A DNA stretch of 64,000 bases, taken from Boswellia sacra. Lineage: Eukaryota > Streptophyta > Magnoliopsida > Sapindales > Burseraceae. The stretch covers positions 558,001 through 622,000 of the forward strand of contig SNVD02013093.1 of assembly GCA_013180625.2 (NCBI GenBank), given 5' to 3'. Positions 22,590 through 34,545 of the stretch are shown piece after piece (the stretch's first letter is position 1; each line of letters starts with the position of its first letter). The notes beneath the pieces were generated by a model that saw nothing but the letters and a program-made list of their open reading frames with translations, had not been told where the DNA came from and made no database searches. A program made the translations under genes and the position numbers.

Positions 22590-23130
22590 AGTAAAGAAAG
22601 TTCTTATATTCACGGCTTAAGTATGCAAAAAAAAACCTAGTTAGTGAGTTGCCATACATGTCTATTTATCTGCATGTCCAAAAAATTATAGATATTTTTT
22701 TTATGCTGTCCATGCCAAAAAGGTTTCCAAAGAAATCAAAAAACCTCAATCAGTATTCACAGAAATCTTTCCAGTCGGCCTCTATGAAACAACCCAAATT
22801 AGTCAGCATCTAAAACAAAATAAACAAAATTATCAACACAGCTTCAATCTGCACCATTATAAAGAACTTGTAAGAAATAAGTAATGATTATTAGAATCTT
22901 AATATAATATTTTTAAGTTTATCTTTTATTGAACCTAATTTGTTTGCTTCTTTTTTTTTTTCTTTTGCCATTCTTTACTAAGAGAGAAATAACATGCTTT
23001 GCCCATTCACTTCTGATGTCATTTAACTCGTCTTCACTATATTTGTCCTTTTTATTGTACTATAATATAAATAGGTTAGCTGACATACACAAAAGCTACC
23101 AAATCCATGAGAAAATTAAAAGTTTGTGGT
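22590..23130. other. AT-rich stretch without gene
   Basis: Downstream intron or flank of the Ulp1-like pseudogene. The frame 22929-23132 is a low-complexity F/L/S-rich translation and not supported as a gene. Confidence 0.35.
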
Positions 23131-23138
23131 AAGCTCAC

Positions 23139-23858
23139 CTTCTCAGAAAGTATGTTATGGTCTAATATGATCTCTTTCATGTATCAAAGAACATAATATC
23201 CATATTCAAAGCTTCCAACTTGTTTTGATCCCTATACATGAAAAATTAAGTGTTCAAGAGAAATAATTATTACTAGGAACAATCGAAGTTTAATATAAAT
23301 GAAAAGAAGGTCTTTAATTTCTACTTTACTCCAGCCATTCTTCTTCTTCATTTTTTTTCTTGGCTTTAGTTTGCCACATCATAAAGCCTCTAGTAACACA
23401 TTATAAAAAATAACTTTCTTGTATAAAATAGCCTGGAAGCTTAGATTAGTTTAAATAATCGATATAAGAACAAACTTACTGGTTTATAACATCCTTTGCA
23501 GCTCCTTGAATGCCTTTTCTCATTGAATCAATATGGTATATTTTGAGATCTAACATGTCAAGCACAATTAAAGTCCAATGGTACTTGTCACAATGTATCA
23601 AACAATTATAAAGTTGACTAGAATTACTAAGGTTATCCAATGTTAAGTTAGATTGATATAGCTGAATAATTATATCCTGGGTTGTATGGAAGAAAAACAA
23701 AGTTCCTATCTTCGAAGTTGAATAACTTGTTCGCTAGTGACTTAGACATTTCAAGACACATTTGAGCACCTTCAAGTTTGCTGGGAAGTATGGCTTTTGG
23801 ATTGATGAGACCAAACTTCACTTGAGCAGATCCGCATTGAAATCTTGAATAAAGACAC
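23139..23858 (-). pseudogene. Ulp1-like cysteine protease (C48) exons, inactive
   Basis: Three minus-strand segments read in order as a C48 protease. Segment A (23858 to about 23650) follows an acceptor-like TTTTGTAG and holds FGLINPKAILPSKL and FVFLPYNPGY. Segment B (about 23595 to 23480) has HWTLIVLDMLDLKIYHIDS, giving the catalytic His and Asp, and ends at a strong donor (GTAAGT). Segment C (about 23230 to 23139) reads GSFEYGYYVL, stop, YMKEII and ends at a donor GTGAGC. The catalytic Cys expected before GYY is Tyr (TAT, 23202-23204) and the next Arg is TGA. Ulp1/SENP enzymes cleave SUMO; in plants many C48 copies belong to Mutator-like or CACTA elements. Whether this was a host gene or transposon cargo cannot be decided. 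Confidence 0.75.
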
Positions 23859-23869
23859 CTACAAAATCA

Positions 23870-26560
23870 ATGGAGAATATCAAAAATATGCATAAAGATA
23901 TGAAACAACTGATATGCCCTCAACATATGAATCAATAATTTAAATGGAAATCCAAAGGCTTGGCATGTAAAACCTCATGTAAATAGAAAGAAAGTTTCCT
24001 AATAGCTCCTTAAAATCAATCATGCATAAGAAGTCACCCTGAGACAAATAAGTGTCAATTGGGTACCCAAAAACTCCCTCCTCAAAACTGATTTTAAGGT
24101 GTGATAAACCCAATTAAGTATAATCACTAACATGAAAAAAAAAAAAAAAGAGGCAAAAGATAAGGACCTCCAAACAATTCATATATCCTTAAAAGTAAGA
24201 AAATGAAGTTGATTTCATTACAGTAATTTTTATTAAGGAATTATTATACTTATTTTAAATTCCTTGGGTAATTTAGCAATAAAATTTTTAAAAAAAGAAA
24301 GGTGGATATATAGTTCGAAAAAGGTAATGCTACCAAAAAAAAAAAAGAAAAAGAAATTTCACAACCACTCTTCTAAAATACATGCAACATAAAATTTTAG
24401 ACAATTTAATTTATATTCTGATTAATCTCGACAATTTCAGAAATAATTTATGTAATAAACCCAATTAAGTATATCATGCTTAATTTAATTAAAAATTCAA
24501 TAAGAAATTTGTAAAATGTTAATTAAATAATCTTTTAATATGTGATTTTATAAATGTCTCACATAAGCATATGAAATGCTTCTTTTGTAAACAAAAGTCA
24601 TAGTAACTTTTATTTAGAGATTAATCTATTAAATTTATGCTTGGATTATTTTTGGATAATAACCAATAACAAACACCATTTTCTGCTGACCATTATTAAT
24701 TTGTAGACAGGAACAACACAACTGTTAAACTAGATAAAAATTAAAAAATAAAACGTATGTACAAACATGTCTTGGATATTTATAAATGTTATAAACAGAA
24801 TTAGTAAACAAAAAAAAAAAAAAAAGCATGTACAACAAACAAAATAAGCATGGAAGCGTACAAATACATCAACAGATCATCCAACTTGAGCTAATTAAAC
24901 CATTAGTAACAAAACAAGAAGATATAAGGAAGGGAAAATTCATTCTAACAAATGGTGGAAATTGCAGCTTGAAGAAAGCCAAATAAGATCATAACTTTAT
25001 AACATATCAAAGCTGGAAGAAGTCATACACAGAAGCCCAAATGATAAACTAATTACAAGATTTACACTTTAACAACAACAAATCCATTAGATAAAAGCAC
25101 AAAGAATCATACAAAATTCATCCAATAAAACTTAAACTCTGCCCAAATATTAATTTCCAATTGATGCAGATATTTTTATTATCCTTCGGTTTTTGAAATT
25201 AATGGAATTCTAAAGTTAAAAGAAGTAAAGTGATCTTCTTCCAGATAACATATAAGATGGTGATATTTATATTTTCAATGCAAGCATAGCATGATATACA
25301 GGACATTAGATTGAATAATGTAAAATTCAAAGTAAAATATTCTAGTAGTTATATTACTCAAGGAAATAAACCGAACAATGTTGTTTACTTATAGTAGACT
25401 GTGACATTAGAAGAGTAAAATTAATGGTCTTTGTTATGTATGCTTGCATCCAATTAGAAGGAGAAATATTATCATTTTATGCACATGACAAGAAGTAATT
25501 CTCATAGAAAGATTTATGGGTAAAAATATATTCAATCAATATATAAATAATTATTGTAATCCTTGGTTGAGAGTTTAATTAATCTATTTTTATTCGTTGT
25601 ACCAATTCCACAACCTTACTTAAACCTAATTACCAAATTTAAAACTTTACAATACCTATCACCTGATAGAAAACAAAGAGATAAAATGAAAGGATGACCT
25701 TAAGATGAATAGAGCCATCTGCATGAACAAAGTACTACCTGGCAAAATGAAAGAGTGATCCAATTACCACCATTCAGAAGAAGCAAAAACATAACACAGG
25801 TCTAATATAAGAGAAGCTATATCAACTTACCTACAACTGAGTAGGCGGGATTATCTCCCAATGGGTTGGGATATGTCTGTCAAATCTAAAATAAAAATCG
25901 TTTTATTACATAACCAAATATCAAAACTGCAAACAACAATCTGGAATAAATTTTAAAAAAAAAAAAAAACTCAAGAAAGTCTAGAAATTAGTTGAATCTC
26001 CATCCCAACTTTAAGGGAAACAACCAGATCAAATTTGGATATAAAAAAACAAATAAGGTTTCAACCACAAACTTTATAACTAATAACTTTATTAGATCGA
26101 AAAAAAAAATCTTTACAATAGACTGATCATTTATAATTTCTAACATATTTAAATAAGCCATGAATCTTGTGCAAAGGTTGCTAGAGCCATTAAGCTGCTG
26201 ATTAGCAATGTTAAGGGAATGAAAGAGTTTTTAATAAACCATGATATGATAAGTTTATTCAAATGTACTTTATTACTTAGATGCTAAATATTCAATCCAA
26301 TGATAAAAATTATAAAAAATTCACCTCAAACATGGTATATTTTGATAACATAATTTCCAGCTATATATGCCGATATGAAAATCATATGAATTTGTACCTA
26401 TTATAACAATTAATTTAAAAAAAAATTATCAAACCTCAAAATATTATATATACAAGATAATATGGCAAAAATAAATTTATTCACTTATAAAATCCACAAA
26501 ATCCAAATGAATCTAGCTATACCACTATTTCAAATTTCTTCCTACAAAGAAAGGTCCTAC
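23870..26560. other. AT-rich stretch, possible upstream exon at 25831-25876
   Basis: Mostly low-complexity sequence. On the minus strand 25876-25831 is bounded by an acceptor-like TTTGACAG and a donor GTAAGTTG, and one frame is open through it. It could be an upstream exon of the C48 gene, but 46 bp is too short to identify. Confidence 0.25.
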
Positions 26561-26565
26561 GGAAG

Positions 26566-27960
26566 TGTCACATCTGAAAAATGATTATCTCCCAAGCATA
26601 GGATTGTCAAAGTAATAAACCCGATGAAACCGGGATCGATCCACGAGGAAGGGAATTTTAGCGCTACAAATTAAAAGATAAACAAATATGATATGAATAA
26701 TTAAGATGATATTAATAAAAGGTGGTAAAACCATCCATGGAAATGAAAATAGGAGGTAAAACCTACCATAAGAATAATTAAAGTACAAAAGTAAGAGGAA
26801 TTAACACTTTAATAATGAAAGCTAAGGTTAGGAGATCCACACTTGATATATCGAATAAGGATAAGTAGCCCATTTTAGTTATATGAATTATATTTGTTTC
26901 GTTACCAATATTTATACCACTTCTTGTAAATGGGTTCAAGCATCTAATGTGCCAATCACTCTATGTCTACAACAAATCAAGGTACCTAACTAGACTTGTG
27001 TCGATAAGGAAGAACCATACGACATCTAAAAAGGATCCAAGCATTTGATGTGCCAAGGATTGTCTACAATGGATCAAGACCTCCACTTTACGAGTGATGT
27101 CAAGATTGATTAGGAAAATAAATATAAATCATATAAAATAAATAACAAAAGATTATAATTATTAAGCACACATCAAAAGATTGAAAAATCATTATTCTCA
27201 TATTATAAGTTTCATCCTTTCACCTTAGTAAGAGAGAATTTAGCATAACATTATAAAAGAAAGAAAATAAAGTGCAAGAAAAATAAAATTCATTAATAAC
27301 ATTAAAACACAAGAGAGAGAAACACAATAACAAGAGATCCCAGCCAAGACCAAGATGCCCTAATGGGTCACAAGGCACCTCTATTTATAGATACATTTAG
27401 GGGCAAACTTGTCAAATTACAAACGAACAATTGTCAAATATTAGGTGAACCAACGTTGACAATTGGGATCATTAAGTGCACCAACTTTGACCACCGATTT
27501 TGATATTGAATTATTGCGAATTTTAATCACATATCTTCATGAAAGTTGTAGATATTTCTCTCAGCTTTCTAAAACATCTTGATTCATACGATTTGGATAC
27601 GTATTTTGAGAGATATGGTTAAAATACTGAGGCATGGTCAGGCTGGACCGAAATTGTAGATGGGTTCACTTCAAGCCCATTTTTAACTCACTAAGAGCCC
27701 GAATTTGATGGTGCTTGTAAAATACAATCTTGTAGATAATTTAATCAGCTTTCCAAAATATTAAGATTTATACCATTCTGATATATAAATAGAAAGTTAT
27801 GTCCATTTTATCGAATCTACATCAAAACCGAAATTAAAATAAAGTTAATTCAAAAGATGTAAATACTATAAATATGCTTAAGTTGAAGAATTTAATGACA
27901 CTATTAATGCAATATGATGAATTAAGCTCTTATTAAGCATACATATTTAAATGTCCATCA
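26566..27960 (-). mobile_element. Gypsy LTR, inverted copy (1395 bp)
   Basis: On the minus strand it begins TGATGGACATTTAAATATG right after a purine tract (AAGCTGGTTGGGGGATG, 27961-27977) and ends ...CAGATGTGACA. It contains a classic TATA box (CTATAAATAGAGG on the minus strand, about 27379-27391). It matches 31022-32450 in the opposite orientation over its whole length. Its U3 holds blocks such as GAAAGTTGTAGATATTTCTC that resemble those of the solo LTR at 5709. Confidence 0.85.
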
Positions 27961-28510
27961 CATCCCCCAACCAGCTTATTGCTAGTCCCTAGCTATTAAA
28001 GCGTTATTCTTTAGAAGTAATTTATAGAATTTTACTCCAAGGTGGTCATTATTGTACTCTCCTTGATTTTATCCAAACAAACAAAACTCTCAACCGATTT
28101 TTTTTTAAATGACTCATGTACCATCCAATCAAGATATTAACAAACATTATTTTTGTGCTCAGTCGACACATGACTATAGGACTTATTAGAAAGAAAGCAT
28201 ATCAGTTCTAATGTTTGTTAAACCTAACAAACTTAGACAGCAGCATTCATTCATCATTATTTTTATTTATATATATTTTTTTCTTCTTTTTTTTTTTTTT
28301 TTGAAAGAATGCATCTTTAACCCATGTAGCGAGCCTTATGCTAATTACTCCTAGACCAGTTAGCCTTAGGGCAGTAGGTGTTAAAACACCTTTACGAGCT
28401 TAACGACTCAAGTTGCTAATGCTTTATTTTTGCTTAGAAACTTATAGATAATGCAATGTTCAATTCTATTAAGCTTTCTCCTTAATCCATGTAACGAGCT
28501 TTGAGCCTTA
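27961..28510 (-). mobile_element. Polypurine tract and 3' internal tail of gypsy element, inverted copy
   Basis: Complement of 30440-31021. For example CTATTAAGCTTTCTCCTTAA at 28467-28486 is matched in reverse at 30485-30510. It contains two diverged sub-repeats around CCATGTAGCGAGCC and CCATGTAACGAGC. No coding sequence is present. Confidence 0.75.
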
Positions 28511-29062
28511 TACCTATCCCAACTGTAGGATAAACTACAGTTCATCAAGAATGAACTGAGTAGGGAATCTTTGGATGATATTAGAGTGACTCTTGAGATG
28601 CATTCTTGTGGACTAGTGCAACAAGAAATTTTTAAATTGTGGACACAATTCCGAGATGAACAGGAACGTTATAGTATTGGAAATCTGACTTAAAGCGACC
28701 ATGTTTGTCAGTTTATAAGAAAACTGGATGGGAAACATATCCCTAACTCATAAAAGGTGTTTAAGCCGTTTCTAGACGTAAAACCAGAGGAAGATATGAG
28801 CCACAGTCACAACTACCTGTACATATGCATGTGTGCCATCATTTTTGAATTTTAATGCCTTATAGCTGTCATTTTTTAATTTGTTTTGACTTATGGTGTC
28901 TTATTTCATCATCTTTTTTTGAATTTCTATGCATTATTGTCAAATTTTCAACAAACAACCGAGCTACCTATTTGGATGTCATCATTGTAATACCTTTTTG
29001 CACTCCATAAATATCACACGTCTTGTTCTTTTCTTCACACATAGTTAGAGAGTTCCATAAAC
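28511..29062 (+). promoter_or_regulatory. Upstream flank of the LOG copy with TATA-like box
   Basis: Unique sequence between the inverted repeat and the LOG start. CCATAAATATC at about 29006-29016 sits some 50 bp before the ATG and could be a TATA box, with a pyrimidine-rich leader after it. If this is real promoter sequence, the copy arose from genomic DNA or picked up a promoter; the absence of introns argues the other way. Confidence 0.3.
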
Positions 29063-29670
29063 ATGGAGGACACTTCAAAACGTCGAATCCAAAAGATATG
29101 TGTATTTTGTGGATCTCGACCTCATAAAACTGAAGAGTTTGTAGAAGTAGCAAATTATCTTGATAGGCTACTGACTGAAAAAAATATTCATGTGGTTTAT
29201 GGGGGAGGTAGCCTCGGGTTAATGGGTTGTGTGTCAACAACTGCACATGTAGGAGGTAGTCAAGTTTTAAGAGTTATTCCTAAAGCTTTGGCTGTAAAAA
29301 GCATCGTTAGAAAAACGGTTGGTAAGGAGTTACAGGTCTCCTTTACAGATGAACGCATAGCACATATGCTTGTCAATTCTGATGTCTTTATTGCTTTACC
29401 AGGTGGCTTTAGTACTCCTGAATAAATTTTTCAAATTGCCTCTTGGGCCCAACTGAATCTCCATAAAAAACCCACGGGTTTGTTGAACGTTAAAAATTTC
29501 TTTGATCTTTTGATAAGTTTTATTAATACAGCTGTGGAACAAAATTTTATCCCTCATTCGACGCGACAGATCCTTGTTTCTACCACTTCTGCAAGTGAGT
29601 TGACAAATTACAAGCAATCGAGTATGAACCTAACCCAGCTATAACTCAAATTAATTGGTCAGGAGGATAA
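29063..29670 (+). pseudogene. LONELY GUY (LOG)-like cytokinin-activating enzyme, intronless pseudogene
   Basis: ATG at 29063 opens a frame very close to plant LOG proteins, lysine-decarboxylase-fold phosphoribohydrolases that release active cytokinin bases from nucleotides in the cytosol. Visible are RRIQKICVFCGSRP near the N-terminus, VVYGGGSLGLMG (nucleotide-binding loop), VIPKAL, and FIALPGGFSTPE, where the family motif is PGGxGTxxE, so the second conserved Gly is Ser. The next codon is TAA (29423-29425) in place of Glu. The frame then continues with ASWAQLNLHKKPTGLLNV and shifts by one base near 29610, after which EYEPNPAITQINW ends at TAA 29668-29670. The whole domain lies in one piece although plant LOG genes normally have several introns, suggesting an mRNA-derived copy. 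It lies between two inverted gypsy LTRs. Confidence 0.9.
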
Positions 29671-30364
29671 AACAAAAAATGCAAATTGAATCTGAAACTC
29701 CGTTTGTAATTTTTCTTGTCCTTTATTTTAGCATATTATTTTACGTGTCTTTCAGGTCGTCTCTCTTGAATAACAGAAGCTTCAAGTAATGTCTCTTATA
29801 CTTTATCTCTCTACATTTAAACATTAAGGACAATATTTCATTTGATTGTGAGGGAAGAATAATAGACATAAGTGTCTTGAATTTTCTTTTTCTTACACAA
29901 AAAAAACAAGTTAGTAATTAGATTCAGAGTGCAGTGTAAGGAATTCAAATTCTCTTGAGATGCATTTTGGGTCAGGAATGGCAGAGTAAAGAGAGCCAGT
30001 TTAAACTCTTGAAACACACTCTAACCAATTTTTCATTTTGTTTTTGCATTTTTGAACACTTATTTTAACTAACTTGATATTATTTAATTTTGATTTTTGA
30101 ATTTTATAAAAAGGAGGTCTTATACACTTCATTTTGAATTATTCAAATCTATGAACTCTTACAACCTTATTATTTAATAAACTGTGTGCTCATGTACTCA
30201 CTAAGCAAGTATTCATGAATCTTTCTTCACACACACATACTTTGATGCATGATTCTGGATTGTAAAATGAAATGTTGCAATATTTGAGTTCTTTTCTTTT
30301 GTTTAGGATAACAACAAAGGGAAGGGGAAATTAAAAAAAAAAAGTAAAAAGAAAGACAATCGTG
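29671..30364 (+). other. 3' flank of LOG copy joining gypsy 3' internal sequence
   Basis: At about 29822-29865 the words ACATTAAGGACAATATTTCA and TTGTGAGGGAAG resemble the stretch between pol and the polypurine tract of many plant gypsy elements. So gypsy internal sequence may begin only about 150 bp after the LOG copy. GGGAAGGGGA near 30320 is a further purine tract. Confidence 0.4.
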
Positions 30365-30666
30365 GACAAGTTTGGTCTAGTAGCCTCGTTAATTCGAACA
30401 ATTAAGCCCGAAGGGTGTCTCAACACTTAATAACCTAAAACCAACTAATTTGGGAGCTATTGGTCTAAAACTCATTACATGGATTAAGGAGAAAGCTTAA
30501 TAGAATTGAACATTGCACTATCCACAAGTTTCTAAGAAAAAAATGAAGCATCGACAACTCGAGTCGTTAAGCTCGTAGGGGTGTCTTAACACCTAATGGC
30601 CTAAGGCTAACTGGTCTGGGAGTCATTAGCGTAAGACTCGCTACATGGGTTAAAGATGCATTCTTT

Positions 30667-30728
<62 letters not shown>

Positions 30729-31021
30729 AATGAATGACCATTTACCTAAGGTTGTTAGCCTTAACAAATATTAGAACTGATATGGCTTCTTTCTAATAAG
30801 TCTAATAGTCATGTGTCGACTGAGTACAAAAAAAAGGTTTGTAAATATCTTGACTGAAGGGTAAATGAATCATTTAAGAAAAAAATATGGATGAGAATTT
30901 GTTTATTTGAATAAAATCAAGGAGAGTGCAATAATACCAACTTAGATGTAAAATTATATAAATCATTTCTAAATAATAACGCTTTAATTGCTAGGGACTA
31001 GCATAAGCTGGTTGGGGGGTG
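30365..31021 (+). mobile_element. 3' internal tail and polypurine tract of gypsy element, direct copy
   Basis: Matches the complement of 28510-27961 and adds one extra sub-repeat (30365-30470). An (AT)n run of about 52 bp sits at 30669-30721. The tract GGTTGGGGGGTG ends at 31021, directly before the LTR. Confidence 0.75.
30669..30721. repeat. (AT)n microsatellite
   Basis: About 26 AT dinucleotides without interruption; the opposite arm has a T-rich run at the same place. Confidence 0.95.
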
Positions 31022-32450
31022 TGATGGACACTTAAATATGTATACTTAAATATGTATATTTAATAAGAGCTTAATTCATTATATTGTATTAATAGTGCCT
31101 TTAAATTTCTCAACCTAAGCATATTTCTAGTCTTTACATCTTTTGAATTAATTTTATCTTAATTTCGATTTTGATGTATGTTTAGTAAAATGAGCATAAC
31201 TTTCTATTTATAGATCATAATGGTACAAATCTTAATGTTTTCGAAAGCTGACTAAATTATCTATAAGATTGTATTTCACAAGCATCATCAAATTCAGACT
31301 CTTAGTGGACCAAAAATGGGCTTGAAGTGAACACATCTACAGTTTCGACCCAGCCTGACTAGATCTCAGTATTTTGACCATATCTCTCAAAATACATATC
31401 CAAATCGTATGAATCAAGATGTTCTAGAAAGCCGAGAGAAATATCTACAACTTTCATAAAGACATGTGGTCAAAATTCTCAATAATTCAATGCCAAAATC
31501 AGTGATCAAAGTCGGTTCACCTAATGATCCCAATTGTTAAAGTTGGCTCACCAAATATTTGACAATTATTCTTTTATAATTTGACAAGTTTGTCCCTACA
31601 TGTATCTATAAATAGAGGTATCTTGTGACCCATTGAGGCATCTTGGCCTTGATTGGGATCTCTTGTTATTATCTTTTTCTCTTTTGTATTTTAATGTTAT
31701 TAATGAATTTTCTTTTTCTTGCAATTCGTTTTCTTTCTTTTATAATGTTTTGCTAAATTCTCTCTTGCTAAGGTGAAAGGGTGAAACTCATGATATAAGA
31801 ATAAGGATTTTCTAACCCTTTGATGCGTGCTTAATAATTATAATCTTTTGTTATTCATTTTATATGATTTATATTTATTTCCTAATCAATCTTGACACCA
31901 CTCGTAAAGTGAAGGTCTTGATCCATTGTAGATAATTCTTGACACATCAAATACTCAGATCCTTTCTAGATGTCGTATGGTTCTTTCTTACCGACACAAT
32001 CTAGTTAGGAACCTTGATTTGTTGTAGACATATGGTGATTGACACATTGAATGCTTGAACCCATTTACAAGAAGTGGTATAAATATTGATAACGAAACAA
32101 ATATAATTCATATAACTAAAATGGGTTACTTATCCTTATTCGATATATCAATAGTACATCCCCTAACCTTAGCTTTTATTATTATTGTGTTAATTTCTCT
32201 TACTTTTATACTTTAATTATGCTTACTTATTGCTTATGAAATTATTCTTTCAATTGCTATGATAGGTTTTGTCTCCTAATTTTCATAGATGGTCTTACCA
32301 CCTTTTGTTAATATCATCTTAATTATTTATATCATATTTGCTTACCTTATAGTTTATACTGCTAAGTTCTATTTCTCGTAAATTGACCCCAGTCTATTAT
32401 TACTTCGACACTCCTATACTTAGAAGGTAATTCAATTTTTGGATGTGTCA
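31022..32450 (+). mobile_element. Gypsy LTR, direct copy (1429 bp)
   Basis: Begins TGATGGACACTTAAATATG after the polypurine tract and ends GGATGTGTCA. TATAAATA at 31607-31614 is the likely promoter. It is the mirror copy of 26566-27960 and slightly longer because a TATGTATACTTAAA-type word is duplicated at its start. The flanks do not form a shared 5-bp duplication with the inverted copy (GGAAG on the left, AGTTC on the right). Confidence 0.85.
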
Positions 32451-32456
32451 AGTTCC

Positions 32457-33300
32457 TATTTTAAGAAAGTTTTCAAATAAAGGGCAACATGTTTATTTGC
32501 ACCCAACAACTACACGACTACACTTATAACCAAATCAAAGAAAATAAAGCACAACCAGATATCCAGTTTGACCAAAAATCTTAAAAAGGAATAACTACCA
32601 TAAAAGACCATATTTAAAGCTTTGGAGCCTAGCTCAACAAGAACTTTCACCATCTCAGCCCACTGTAAAGCTTAAATCCCAACATTTAAAACTTACAAAT
32701 TCGTTTACTTATTTACAATTTCTCCACAAATAATGCAACAAATTACAAGAAGATATACCCAACGAACAAAAGCATTAAAATGTTTCAAAAGCTTCCATTT
32801 TTTGAAACATTTAACCAACACAGACCATGCAAAAGAGAGCAATTTAATCAATCACAAAATAAATAGAAGATAGAACTTTGTATTTTAAAAAAGTTTCCAA
32901 ATAAAGGCAATATTTTTTTTGCACATAACCACTATTATAACCAAATCAAAGAAAATAAAGCATACTCAGTTATCCAATTTGATCAAAAATCTTGGAAATG
33001 AATACAAATTACCATCAAAGATAAGATATTTCAAGCTTTCAAGATCCGCTAAATTTGTTTAATTCTCTACAAATTTCTTGTCTTATTTAGCAATATCTCC
33101 ACAAATAAACTAAGAAATTATGAAAACAGATGCCCAGTCGAATAAAAGTGTTAGAAAGCGTCAAAATTTCAATTTTTACAAATATTTAACTAGCACATCC
33201 CATTTAAAAGGAGCAATTTCCATTTTCACCAAATAAACAGAAGATTGAAAGAAGAAAGGAGAAAAAAATTAAACAAGAAACTAAAATTGAACTTACCAAT
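32457..33300 (+). repeat. About 423-bp tandem duplication
   Basis: AAAGTTTTCAAATAAAGG at 32466 returns as AAAGTTTCCAAATAAAGG at 32889, and both copies continue with AACCAAATCAAAGAAAATAA. Identity looks about 80-85%. No coding sequence. Confidence 0.8.
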
Positions 33301-34545
33301 TAACTCTCTGTTTTGCTTCCCATTCATTGATGCAAGACACTAATTTCAGTTCAAAATACAAGACCCAAAGTATGAGATCGAGAAGCTGATTGATAAGGGA
33401 GTGATTGCAGGTTGGCTAAGCCAAGAAGAGGCTAGGGCAAGCGTCAATAAAGGAAAGGGATCGTCCAAGATAGAAAGAGTGAAACAATAGTTGATTTATG
33501 AGGGATGTTGGATCAAGTTTCGGTGAGCAAGGGAGGGGCTTTAGGCTAAAAGTGAATGAGCTGAAAATAGAGAGAGACTGAACATACAAAAGAGGGAGTG
33601 AGGAGACAAGGTATCAACGAGAGAGAGGGAAAGTGAAAATGGAAAGAGGGAAAAAAGGCAAGGTTGGGTATTCTATGTTTTTACATATTTGTCCTTCACT
33701 TTTTTATATGACAAGTTTATTACCTCTCCATCTCACAAATATCCCCAACACCCGGGCTTGACTTAAATTTGCGTAATAATTGCCAAAAGTACTTAAACCC
33801 CCAAATATATGAAAAATTCGAGTAGTGCATCCAAGCACACCAGCGCTTCTAGCCGTGTCTCCAATGACTCAGTGCTTTGTCAAATGCATCATTAGGCATC
33901 CCAAGCAGATTCACCAGCGTTGTAGCTCCAAGCCAATAGTGGCACAAAGCTGATCCTACAATAGAAACGCCATAGTACCAAAATAGCCGCAACCTAGTGC
34001 TTAGCTCTCTAGAATTGGAGGACTGAAGCTTTCATCCGTGGCACCGCAGCTCTTTTACCTTTGCACCGAGTGCCAAAGCTTCTAGAATCGCAATTTTATT
34101 TCTCTTGAGCTGTAGCGCTACGTTGTGTTTTATTTTCCTAATTGTTTTAGAATTACCTTTAATTGCCTATTTGCTTTCCAATTTGAATTAGACGTTCTTA
34201 TTTGAATCATTTGAGTCAAATTACAGTTGTTGAGACTATAAAAGGTGTGCTTACCCTAGCTTTTATCATTCATTCATATTATATCAATTTATCAAACTTT
34301 GAACTTTTTTTCATATTTATCTTTTCTTTTGAATTCCACATCATAGATTCATAGGATTTCATTCCCAAGTCATTCCACATCTTGCATTCTTAGTTAGAAG
34401 TTTCTGAATTCCGTCTAATTTGTTGCCTTTTGACACCTTGAGAACCGAAAATGCCTAATACTGCGAAGGTCAAAGGTCAACTTTATATGCTCTAGATACC
34501 GAATACTCACTTTGGAACTCATGAGCTAGGCTTTATTTTATATTC
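33301..34545 (+). repeat. Purine-rich stretch and LTR-like fragment
   Basis: 33400-33660 is GA-rich without a long frame. From about 33750 the sequence looks like a plant LTR: GC-richer repetitive words, then TATAAAAGG at 34237-34245 with a leader after it. No second copy is present to fix the ends. Confidence 0.35.

Noticed and set aside
29063..29425. Functional short LOG protein
   Set aside because: The stop falls inside the PGGxGTxxE motif, a conserved residue there is changed, and the rest of the domain follows in frame before a frameshift.
26566..32450. Single DNA transposon with 2-kb terminal inverted repeats
   Set aside because: Each arm contains a polypurine tract followed by TG...CA boundaries and a TATA box in LTR position, so the arms are LTRs with internal tails; also the outer flanks show no duplication.
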